Assembly: GCA_020310875.1 (NCBI GenBank)
Contig: CM035438.1
Span: 98,086,650 to 98,150,649 of the forward strand
Source: Ceratopteris richardii
Taxonomy: Eukaryota; Streptophyta; Polypodiopsida; Polypodiales; Pteridaceae
Length of the DNA stretch: 64,000 bases
Direction: 5' to 3'
A program made the position numbers and the translations under genes. Of this stretch, positions 56,701-64,000 are shown piece by piece; within the stretch, counting starts at the first letter, position 1; each line of letters starts with the position of its first letter. The notes below the pieces were generated by a model. That model searched no databases and had not been told where the DNA came from. It saw only the letters and a program-made list of their open reading frames with translations.

Positions 56701-57915
56701 CCCATCCTTAGCTTTGACTGAACCAATTGACTTTACCTTATGCTTTGTATTATCACCTGTCTGAACTGTATGATTAATTGCATTATGATCTAGGTCAGTC
56801 ATCAAAGCAATATTTCCACTCAAATGATTACTACATCCTGAATCAATATAAAACACTCTCATATCCTCATGTGAAGTTTCACATGTATTCATAATGAGAG
56901 TCGAGTCCTCCTTTTGATCTGATGCATAGTTGTAGTAGGTGTTATTATAGGATTGACTTTGGAAGTTTCTTCCACCACCTCTTCCAAAAGAATTCCTACC
57001 ACCTCTACCTCTGAAGTTTCCTCTCTGAAATCTACCACCTCTTGCTCTTTGATTAAAGTTCTGATAATTACCATTGTTTTGATTATTATGCCAACAATCA
57101 TGAGATAGATGATTGGTCTTACCACATATCCAACAAGCTCTTGCATTCTCTTTGTTGTTTCTGCCTCTTCCTCTACTTCTGCCATTTCCTCTTCCTCTTA
57201 TGAAGTTTGCTTGGTTTGAAGTACCTTCTTCTTCACCTGATTGTTGCTTCCCTTTGTTGGCTTTCTTCTTGTCTTTAGAATACATTGCATGACCTGCACT
57301 CTTATCAACATCTCCTTTGACATCATTCTCAAAAGTTAGCATATGACCTAACAATTGATTCAAGTCAGGAGTAAAGTGATCTAATGAAAGTTCTGTAGAT
57401 AAAATGAAAGGCTTCCACTTCTCATCTCCTCTTAGCCCTGTGAGTATTTGTCTTACCAATTTGTCTTCTTCAATATCTTCATCCATTGCACCTAGAGAGT
57501 CTGCAATGTCCTTCATCTTTGTCACATAATCAGAAATTGATTGTGAGGCCTTCTTCTTGAAGGTAGTAAACTCTACCCATAGTGAAGCCTTCCTTGATTT
57601 GGTTGTATTTTGGAAATGCTCTTCCAAAGCATTCCAAATGTCACATGCACTTTCAAGTCCTCTAATGTGAGGAAGCAAATAGTCATTGACTGCCATGTAG
57701 ATGATGCTTCTTGCTTGAGCATCCTTCTTCATCCAATTCTTCAAATCTGCAAGCTCCTCCCTAGTTGGAACACTAGGATCTCTGAATTCTGGCTTTTCTT
57801 CATCTCCTGTGATATATCCTATCAAATCTTTGCTCATAAGATGAGCTTCCATCCTCATAGACCATGCATGATAGTTCTCTCTATCCAGCTTCTCAATTTG
57901 GAGACTATCTCCCAT
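53761..57915 (-). CDS. gag-pol: copia E gag-pol polyprotein, complete (1384 aa)
   Basis: One frame opens at MGDSLQ 223 bases after the 5' LTR. Domains: UBN2-type gag (about 50-200); RG-rich region with zinc knuckle C261/C264/H269/C274; retropepsin (DSG at 358-360); GAG-pre-integrase zinc ligands H491, H496, C526, C529; integrase D556, D619, E655 with the D35E spacing; RT with LDVKNAFLNG (D982) and YIDD at 1067-1070; RNase H (SDADWAG at about 1230). All catalytic residues I can check are present. It would make the particle, cleave itself, copy the RNA in the cytoplasm and integrate the cDNA in the nucleus. There is no separate gag stop, so gag:pol ratio may depend on splicing or protein turnover. 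Confidence 0.97.
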   Translation of the reverse strand: MGDSLQIEKLDRENYHAWSMRMEAHLMSKDLIGYITGDEEKPEFRDPSVPTREELADLKNWMKKDAQARSIIYMAVNDYLLPHIRGLESACDIWNALEEHFQNTTKSRKASLWVEFTTFKKKASQSISDYVTKMKDIADSLGAMDEDIEEDKLVRQILTGLRGDEKWKPFILSTELSLDHFTPDLNQLLGHMLTFENDVKGDVDKSAGHAMYSKDKKKANKGKQQSGEEEGTSNQANFIRGRGNGRSRGRGRNNKENARACWICGKTNHLSHDCWHNNQNNGNYQNFNQRARGGRFQRGNFRGRGGRNSFGRGGGRNFQSQSYNNTYYNYASDQKEDSTLIMNTCETSHEDMRVFYIDSGCSNHLSGNIALMTDLDHNAINHTVQTGDNTKHKVKSIGSVKAKDGSTLLSKVLYVPTIPKNLISVGQIVEKGYEVRFTNDGVYVEDPSQGYKQVIAGKKEGRLFTLKVQGNVGHAMFTYGEQKVSELDLWHKRLGHFNERGIKEMINNDSVLGMPNIAGQHMTYRCEACQLGKAHKQSYSKHGFMYSERLELVHTDVWGPSKDFSINGSRYYVIYVDDATRWITIYVIKEKSEVFNTFKHYHAYVERITGQQLKRLRSDGGGEYFSNEFNDYLWNAGIKREVTCRYSPQQNGVAERRNRTLVEFARSMMKEKNCPNYLWAEAVNTATYLVNRLPCKALQGMTPYEAWWGKKPTLDHCRIFGCLAYAYVPSQLRHKLEPKAEKYVFIGYDDKQMGYRLWSPSTKQFIVSKDVTFDEQGTWYAGKYNVHADDEEVVDQRKGKAKIQLLDESENNEVQIEVEERPRFDPECDELETSRSAEVRRSSRHKWQPTRYSYDTSFLTTKDYAYLVKADEDPSTYEEAKGKKNWEDAMQEEYDALIENQTWDLVPKPNSQKIIGCKWVYKTKRFADGSVSRYKARLVVKGYAQTYGVDYDETYSPVAKMTTIRTLIAIAACKGWKLSQLDVKNAFLNGYISDEVYMEQPDGFKDQVSPNYVCKLKRALYGLKQAPRAWNYRLVKFLNDLGFQASKADSSLLVKASEDGFIYVCIYIDDIILTGTDDKGIQMIKKQMEKEFKISDLGNLSFFLGMEISYTQHGVYVTQERYLKNLLTKFKMEDCRVAPTPLEVNHKLSRFGGEEFRDMKLYQSLVGSLIYATLTRPDLSYAVGVLSQFMHCPRKEHWIAGQRVLRYIKGTLKEGLYYGFTFDTRVKIYSDADWAGDVDDRRSTHGYLCYVGDKLISWSSKKQHTVALSSTEAEYKGMVEAAKEVIWLKTLLKVFDVIQSTPIICGDNMSSLYLAANPVFHARTKHIEIQYHFLREKVIEKEIEVIHTPTKDQVADMMTKSLDGPKLQRFKDMAGVKKIEKNLN

Positions 57916-58138
57916 CTTTACTTCACCTGTAACTTCAAATCTTTAACCTTTACAGATAATGAATGTACCTCTACTTCGAATGTTGCTCCTTCTGATCCTT
58001 TTGATGCTCTTTGTATGTCTTCCTTTAATCTTTCTTCACACTTTGACCTTTTGCACCTTCGAAATGTAAAGTTTTGTATTTTTGCAATAGTCGGAGTCTC
58101 CTTCACTTCAATTTTGACACAACCTGCTCTGATACCAC
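57916..58138 (-). other. copia E leader and primer-binding site
   Basis: The untranslated leader between 5' LTR and gag is 223 bases. The PBS complement GCTCTGATACCA is at 58126-58137. A short reading frame in the leader is not expected to be coding. Confidence 0.85.
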
Positions 58139-59159
58139 TGATGGAGAGTGTTAATCTCCAAAAGAACAAGTTGACCTTGAATTTAGATCACCTCTATATC
58201 AAGATCAACTTCAGACTCCACCAAACTTAGAGAACTTTCACCAATTTATCAGAAAATTGATTATTCTGAAAAATTCAGCTTCTTCAGAAAAGTCTGCTGC
58301 AGATTAATCACTCATTGACTAATCAATTCTGTAAAGTTTTTGATAAAACTTTGCACAACACTTCGCCTTAAGGTTGCGCAACTTTGCCAAGTTAAATCTC
58401 TCAAAAAGATTGAGTACACACTGAGAAATGTGTGAAACACTTTACCTATGCCTGAAAGAGCTTCTCTGCAATGGCGACTTTGACACCTGCAACTTCTTAG
58501 CACTGGTTCTCCCAAAGTAAATCCCGTTTGATCAAGATCTTTTAGCCATAGATGGCTTACCTTCCAACTTAGCTTTTAAGCCCTCACTTGTGTAAAACTT
58601 TACACTGTGGACTGAGCAATGATCATTTCATTGAAGATGAAATGTGCGCCAGATTTTACGACTCTTAGAACATTCTTACATATGAATGTTCCTAATCAAA
58701 ATTCTCTCAGCCTGATTACAATTAACTTCTCAAATTCTAGCCATAGATAGATTAACTATGGACTTAGACACGTGCAGAAGGATTTCTCAAAAGATTAAAC
58801 ACAGAAGGAGCAGACTGCTAAACATCGGGCGCAAGTTTCTCGATTTCTTCAGAAAATTTACATACAAGTGAGGATGGATGATTCACTCACTTCCAATGTG
58901 TCTAATGACACTAATTTCTCTCTCCCTATTCTCTAATCTTCTTCTGCTCTATTTTCCCGACATTTTCCAACATATTTATAGATGAATATATACAAGTGTA
59001 TGACTAGACAAAGATATAAGTCAGCTAATGTACATATGTGTACATGTCTTTGGATTTTCTGAATATGCCCTTCCTTCAACCATCTGAATTTGTTCTCTTC
59101 TTGACTCCTTGACTTCATTCCTTCATAATTCTTCAATTGCTGATTGTCATGCACCAACA
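58139..59159 (-). repeat. 5' LTR of copia E
   Basis: It carries the promoter driving gag-pol leftwards; a TATA-like element (TATATATTCATC on the minus strand, near 58984-58995) is plausible. Differences from the 3' LTR are seven substitutions, for example at 58294, 58364 and 58573. Confidence 0.95.
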
Positions 59160-59164
59160 TATTT

Positions 59165-59440
59165 ATAGGTATTTTTCATGATATCTTGAATGGAAGATAC
59201 ATGAGGGTGGTACTTTGAAAGCATGCGTTTATGAAAAACTTCTTAGTTATAAAAACATCATTTTCAAAGCGATCTACTATTTTTTCAAAAACGTCACTTT
59301 CTAAATGATCTATTCTTTTGCAAAAAATATCTAAAATACTAACTTTTCACTATGTTCTAAAATATTTGAATAATACCATGCACGTTCATGCACGTTCATG
59401 CCCTCATCATTCTTCACTTGCTAAATCAAAACACAAATCA
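59165..59440 (-). mobile_element. old LTR (family Z), copy 3, right part
   Basis: It continues the LTR interrupted at 52724: TATTTATAGG spans the junction, as in copy 2 (GTATTTATAGG). Sequence then passes into the dispersed repeat (CCCTCATCATTCTTCACTTG) near 59400. Confidence 0.65.
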
Positions 59441-60540
59441 CATTGAGAACCCCCAGATATTAAAATCAATTCAGCACTCCATTATTCCATAAAGTATAAT
59501 AGGTGGATCATGTACAAAAGGCCACTCACTAATCCCCAAAATTCTTTGTTCATAAGGCAATTGCTAACTCTAAATTTTCATGGTTGATAATTGTCTTTAT
59601 GTAAATTCTCTATTTCTACATTACACTTAGCCATAATGAGCTCTAAGATGCTCCTCTAGATTCTACTCAAGTGTTTCTATGCCTTAGACGGTGTGGATAT
59701 TACCTTTTGTTAGCTTCTCCCTTGCTAACCTTGAACTAGTTAAGATATCAATTGACATAGCCCCCTTTTGATGTCTTTTTACTTTGATAAGTCCTCCTTG
59801 TGCTTCCATGCGTTGTCTTGATCCCTTGAGTTCTTCATAATCATGCCCATTGATGTCTCCAAGCCTCGAAAATTCTCTAATACCACTCATCATATTCTAG
59901 CAGGGAGAATCATGCTCTCCAAGATAGGCTACCTATTTGCAACACTCTTTGCTTTTGTGTAGAGATATAGCTTCACAAACATGGCAATTTCTCACAACTC
60001 ACTTAGTCAAAGAGCTTGAAACTTTGGCAAAATTTGGGGCACTACATGAGAGACCAAATGAAGCTTGAAAAAATGAAAATGAGTATAATGAGAGAGCAAA
60101 AGATGCTATGCAATCAAGTACATTTAGATTTTGAAAATCCTAACTACACCTTTGGGTAGAGAGGAGAAAGATCATGCAAAAATGCAGTAAGCAAGCAAAG
60201 GGGCAGCTTGATAGAGTTTATGTCTTCACTAAACTAAATGGGAAACTCATGGAATGCATAAAATGCAAGAAAAAAAGGTCCGATTGTGCTTATATAGAGT
60301 TTTACTTTTCCTACATTCTAATTAACCACCCACCAATCAATGTAGGTGCACTTTTTGGTGGGTGATTGATGAGATTTGAATTTGATTAAACTAGGTGGAG
60401 CATTTAACTTGATTCCCTGGCTTTGGGTCCTCCTCTTTGATTGTTCCACTTGCAAAACTCATGGTTGAGTCCTTTTGCATGATTGAGAATTGAATTTCAT
60501 CACTGTGCATCAAGTCTTAATGCCTAGGTCCATTCCAATT
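59441..60540. other. unassigned stretch, probably old retroelement
   Basis: No gene is recognised. A minus-strand TATA-like CTATATAAGC near 60289-60298, with LTR-like AT-rich flanks, suggests another degenerate LTR. A minus-strand frame at 59893-59684 has no family resemblance that I recognise. Confidence 0.35.
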
Positions 60541-61240
60541 CATGCCTTGAATTATTGTAGCTTTATTCCATGCAAAGCTTTAGTAAACATATTTGTATAT
60601 TGGCCCATTACATTGACATTCTCCATCTTGACATCCTTTGACATGATATTCTCTCCAATAGAGTGGTAATGCACTTATACATGCTTCAACCTTGCATGGA
60701 ACAATGGATTTTGAACCAAGCATAAGCTATTTATGTTGTCACGAACAATAGGTACTTGCTTAACCTGCAAATCAAGATCAACAAACAAATTCTTGAGCCA
60801 CATAAACTCAGACGTGATTTGTGCTAAGATTCTATACTCAGCTTTGATGGAGAGTGTTAATCTCCAAAAGAACAAGCTATCCTTGAAGTTAGAGCACCTC
60901 TATATCAAGAATAACTTAAAACCTTTACCAATTTGGAGGATCAATGTTCAATTATCAAAATCTTGAACAAACTGTGAAGTGAGTAAGTACTCACAAAGTC
61001 TGTTGCATATATCTCACACATGGACTAATCAAATGTGTAAAGGTGTTCAACTTCATTAGCACTTGATTTAACATTTACTACTAATGGATTTGGAATGCGC
61101 TTGCAATCACACAAGCCTGAATTCTTCAAAAGATCTAGAATGTATTTCCTTTGGCTCAAGTATATACCTTCCTCTTTATATAGTACTTCAATCCCAAAGA
61201 AGTACTTTAAAATTGCTAAATCTGAGATTTTCAACTCACA
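60541..61240 (-). pseudogene. Ty1/copia element F, RT and RNase H remnants
   Basis: On the minus strand, 61234-61040 is the RT end (KISDLAILKYFFGIEV, YLSQRKYILDLL) and 60845-60560 is the RNase H end (KAEYRILAQITSEFMWL, DNINSLCLVQNPLFHARLKH). About 170 residues normally lying between them are missing, and in their place is a piece of copia E-type LTR. It is not functional. Confidence 0.85.
60844..61045 (-). mobile_element. truncated LTR fragment related to copia E
   Basis: TTGATGGAGAGTGTTAATC and then CAAAAGAACAAG, CACCTCTATATCAAGA and similar blocks align with the first 200 bases of the copia E LTR (plus-strand view), with more divergence and small deletions. The other 800 bases or so are absent. 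It sits exactly where the RT/RNase H segment of element F is deleted. Confidence 0.8.
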
Positions 61241-61369
61241 TCCAAGTCTCCTCTTTATTTCTGTTCTATATTTACATGGGTCTAAGGGGTAGAATCATTG
61301 GCTTTCTAGGTATGAAACCCTTTGGATCTATGGTTTATTTACCCTTTTTAGATGGGTCTTGAACCTTAA
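61241..61369. other. copia F flank
   Basis: Diverged sequence, possibly further copia F RT on the minus strand. Confidence 0.35.
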
Positions 61370-62052
61370 TGTTAAGTTTCTAAGGTTGTGGACCTTAGGC
61401 TTGATTGGAAGCTTCTCCTAGCCACTTGGTTTGTATGTGAAGGCTTGGAGTGTCTTCTTGTAGAAGCGTTGTGATTTCCTAAACTTGGAAACCATGTGAA
61501 CACCTTAGGGACCCATGTGATGGAAGGTACACATGTCCTATTGAGAGGGACTTACCTCCTTGGATTTTGAGCTATATATTGGAGGGGTTGGTTGGGTGGA
61601 AAGACATCTCTCTTCCTAGTGTGTGGCCTTGCTAATTAGTTCTCTTAAACTTCTTAGTTTCATTTGTGTGGAGGCTATGGAGGTCCTTACACAAAAGTGG
61701 CATCAGAGCTAGCGTGGAGAGTCTTTTTTTAGAAGCCATGTGATTTCCTAAGCTTGGAAACCATGTGAACACCTTAGGGACCCATGTGATGGAAGGCACA
61801 CATGTCCTCTTGAGAGGGACTTACCCCCTTGGATTTGGAGCTATATATTGGAGGGGTTGGTTGGGTGGAAAGACATCTCTCTTCGTAGTCTGTGACCTTG
61901 CTAATTAGTTCTCTTCGACTTCTTAGTTTCATTTGTGTGGACGCTATGGAGTTCCTTCCACAAAAGTGGCATCAAAGCTTTGCTTCATTCATCTTCTTAG
62001 TTTCATTTGTGTGGAGGCTATGGAGTTCCTTCCACAAAAGTGGCATCAAAGC
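61370..62052 (+). mobile_element. tandem LTR-PBS array
   Basis: An LTR-like unit with a TATA box (GAGCTATATATTGG) ending in CACAAAAG plus the PBS-like TGGCATCAGAGC (61698-61709) is repeated 269 bases later (TGGCATCAAAGC, 61967-61978). A 74-base third copy follows of only the LTR end plus PBS (62041-62052). Shared blocks include GGAAACCATGTGAACACC, TTAGGGACCCATGTGATGGA and GGTTGGGTGGAAAGACATCT. No gag or pol follows. The left start (possibly TGTTAAG at 61370) is uncertain. Confidence 0.75.
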
Positions 62053-62360
62053 TTTGCTTCATTCATTTCCCAATTCATTCATTTCCCTTCCTCTGCATGG
62101 AAGTCTACGAACTAATCCGAGTGAAGTGATCTAGTTCTCGTGAGCATTCTTTCTCTTCATTAAGAGGATGAAAGAAATAGTGTGAACCTCCCCTTGTGGA
62201 GGGAGAATCAGTAAATTACTGAAGTTCACGGACGGCCATGAAGATCGTGCCTTCATATCGTCTAGGCGCACCTCGATGTACCTGAGCTAATCTGAAGGCA
62301 AAGATTTCACGAAGCTCCGTAAGGCTCTCCTCATTGTCAAAGAATATGTACTGCTCTATA
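62053..62360. other. unassigned stretch
   Basis: It may be leader sequence of the LTR array. No coding domain is seen. Confidence 0.4.
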
Positions 62361-62560
62361 TAGTTCTTCATTGCAAATTCCTATGCTATATGGGATTATT
62401 GCCGTGGCATCCCTCCCAATAGTTGTGCTGTTTTTTCCTCCGATCGCAAGTGATCTGTATAGTTCTTCATTTCCAAATTGCTACGCTATATGGGATTATT
62501 CGCGTGGAATCTCTCCCAATGGTTGTGCGGTTTTCTCCTCCACTCGCAAACTACATGTGT
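62361..62560 (+). repeat. 99-bp tandem duplication
   Basis: Two adjacent units (62361-62459 and 62460-62560) share TAGTTCTTCATT, GCTATATGGGATTATT and CTCCCAAT.GTTGTGC. They differ at several positions. No coding function is seen. Confidence 0.85.
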
Positions 62561-63256
62561 TTCCTTTTGGAAATTGAAGGTAATGACTATATTTTCTATT
62601 TTTGTTGTACTCATGAGTGATCTGAGATAAAAGGTTGGTCCTATGAGCACACATGCATTGTATGGAAGCTTATTTTTCAATGACATCTTCGTGGCCCAAT
62701 TTGAAAGCTAATAGATCGCCAACTGGACTATAAAACGTTGTGTAAAAAGTAAAACGACTCCTAGTTGTGAGGGATATGAAGTCATCATGTATATATAACG
62801 TTTTGAGAGCTCATTGGTTATGAGATCTTTCGCTCTCTCATGACTCCATGGTTTCGCTTTTACTTCTATAATCCCTATGCGTGAAGGGTGAACATAGTTT
62901 TTCTTATGTTACCCAATGGATTACAACTTCTATATTGAAAGTATAGACATATGTGAAGTATAGAAAGCACATTTGTGAAGTCATCTATTACCCCTCTTTT
63001 GAGATCTTTTTAGGTTTTTTATACCATACATGATAATAATGGTTTACTATTTTGTATATGCACAATAAATTACAGAGTTCTTGCCATGCATTCAGCACAC
63101 TTTATAAAAGTTCTATAAAGAGTGAGAATGGATGTACATACATTTCTCATGCATAAATGTTTTGTGAACCTTATGCTTGCTACACCTTTTTCAATAAAGG
63201 TGTAAATGTCTTGGCATAAGCTAGAAGTATGCATTTGGAATGTATTACATGGGTTT
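62561..63256. other. unassigned stretch
   Basis: No gene or element is recognised. Confidence 0.4.
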
Positions 63257-63416
63257 GAAGTGAAACGCATTGTGGGATTTGGGAGGTCCCATGGGCACTA
63301 GTCCCATCCACTTGTAACCTTTCTTCTTTATTTTAATTAAAGTCTGGGAGATTAGGCTAAGGCCGAACTTCCTTTTATTAAAAAAAAAACGAAGGATTTT
63401 GATAGCGTTTCACTTC
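63257..63416. repeat. 12-bp perfect inverted repeat around a LINE tail
   Basis: GAAGTGAAACGC at 63257-63268 and its exact reverse complement at 63405-63416 enclose the LINE 3' end. LINE insertions normally have direct, not inverted, flanking repeats. Confidence 0.85.
63269..63389 (+). mobile_element. LINE 3' end fragment (LINE-A family)
   Basis: About 120 bases almost match the last 125 bases of LINE-A (13117-13235): GGTCCCATGGGCACTAGTCC, CACTTGTAACC, TTTATTTTAATTAAAGT, GAGATTAGGCTAAGGCCGAA and CTTCCTTTTATTAAAAA. It is severely 5'-truncated, and closer to LINE-A than the copies at 21.6 and 23.2 kb. Confidence 0.9.
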
Positions 63417-63424
63417 TAATTCCA

Positions 63425-63722
63425 TTTACAATCTACCTCATGATGGCCTTTTCTTCAATAAGTTCTCGTATGGATGCTAACTAATCTCCAACCTCCTTGA
63501 CCTTGGTAACAAAATCTGTGATATTTTGTTTTGGTGCTTTCTTCATTTCGTTGAGGTCATTCCATAGATGATTCATTCTTGTTTTGGTGCTTGTAGAGAA
63601 GAAGATCTCAAGTACATCCCAAGTCCCTCGAGATTTTTTGCATCCACTAATATATGGAAAAAAGAAAATCCTAGATAGATTTTAGTATCTATGAGCTTGC
63701 TTAAGCATCCATTGCACACCAA
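63425..63722 (-). pseudogene. gag: Ty1/copia gag fragment
   Basis: The minus-strand translation reads GTWDVLEIFFSTSTKTRMNHLWNDL and KKAPKQNITDFVTKVKEVGD, a UBN2-type gag similar to copia C, with stops. It adjoins LTR family Y at 63723 with only a short gap, and a poorly matched primer-binding-like TTGGTGTGC lies between. Confidence 0.75.
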
Positions 63723-64000
63723 TGTCAGGGGAGCACTAGATTGTGGTCTCGGACTATAGTAGACAAGATTTCCGAAATACACTTATGATTACAAGAACAC
63801 CCACGGAGGAAAATAATACAAGAAGATGTAACCAATACAGGACGTCCCACAACCCCGGACCAATCGGTATGGAAAATTGGACTAGAGATGATACAGGAGA
63901 TCCCACAACCTAGGATCGTAAGTATGAGACAAGATATCTGGATTACAAGAACTCCCTTGTGGGAGATGAAATGGATACACGAAAGAACTCGACAAGATCT
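63723..64000 (-). mobile_element. old LTR (family Y), copy 2, cut by window edge
   Basis: It starts TGTCAGGGGAGCACTAGATT and aligns with 43088-43390 through CACAACCTAGGATC, TATGAGACAAGAT and GGGAGATGAA-like blocks. It is probably the 5' LTR of the element whose gag fragment lies to its left. Confidence 0.65.

Larger units (their letters stand above)
52725..59159 (-). mobile_element. Ty1/copia element E, intact and young
   Basis: The element is 6435 bases with two 1021-base LTRs (52725-53745 and 58139-59159) that differ at only 7 positions and have no length differences. The target duplication is TATTT (52720-52724 and 59160-59164). A perfect PBS (58126-58137 on the plus strand, read GCTCTGATACCA) lies one base inside the 5' LTR, and the polypurine tract TTGAGGGGGAGC (53746-53757, complement) adjoins the 3' LTR. 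A single uninterrupted gag-pol frame makes it potentially autonomous. It sits inside an older family-Z LTR. Confidence 0.97.

Overview
The window is nuclear DNA of a seed plant with a large, repeat-filled genome. A conifer or other gymnosperm is the best guess. This rests on very low gene density, AT-rich repeat-choked intergenic DNA, a 7-kb intron swollen by a LINE, and Ty1/copia, Ty3/gypsy, TRIM, LINE and SINE elements nested in one another. No species-specific marker was recognised, so the lineage is an inference.

Host genes. Only two look real, both near the left end. (1) An ERD15/CID-like open reading frame with a PAM2 motif lies at 4258-4623 (+). (2) A two-exon CYP71-clan cytochrome P450 lies on the minus strand: exon 1 at 14535-13651, exon 2 at 6617-5994. 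It would encode 502 aa, with all core motifs and a phase-0 intron that joins in frame. The intron holds an antisense 5-kb LINE. Everything else of size is mobile or satellite DNA.

Layout. 1-2989: broken Ty1/copia element (-), cut by the window edge. 3.0-5.5 kb: ERD15-like gene with short tandem repeats. 5505-5920: an LTR with primer-binding site 73 bp beyond the P450 stop. 5994-14535: P450 with LINE-A. 15.1-16.5 kb: a SINE with a LINE-like tail, then old LTR sequence. 16.6-20.8 kb: 5'-truncated copia (+). 20.9-24.6 kb: tandem host repeat with two 5'-truncated LINEs (-). 25.0-27.4 kb: TA microsatellites and a 0.6-kb tandem duplication whose first copy holds a complete TRIM. 28.7-37.6 kb: decayed gypsy-like DNA interrupted by a complete but stop-riddled copia element (29470-36281). 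37.7-41.5 kb: old copia (-) carrying a 1.2-kb AT-rich insertion. 43.1-50 kb: old LTR split by a complete decayed gypsy chromovirus (43757-49839). 51-59.4 kb: old LTR split by a young, intact copia element (52725-59159; one 1384-aa gag-pol frame; 7 differences over 1021-bp LTRs). 60.5-64 kb: copia, LTR and LINE fragments.

How the parts relate. The LINE copies and the SINE share a 3' tail, so one LINE machinery could have mobilised all of them. Five insertions show clear target-site duplications (SINE, TRIM, two copia, one gypsy), which allows relative dating. The most unusual observations are the TRIM whose LTRs contain a tRNA-like A-box/B-box module just before the primer-binding site, and the SINE whose tail matches the LINE lodged in the P450 intron. 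No CRISPR, operon or bacterial-type system is present.
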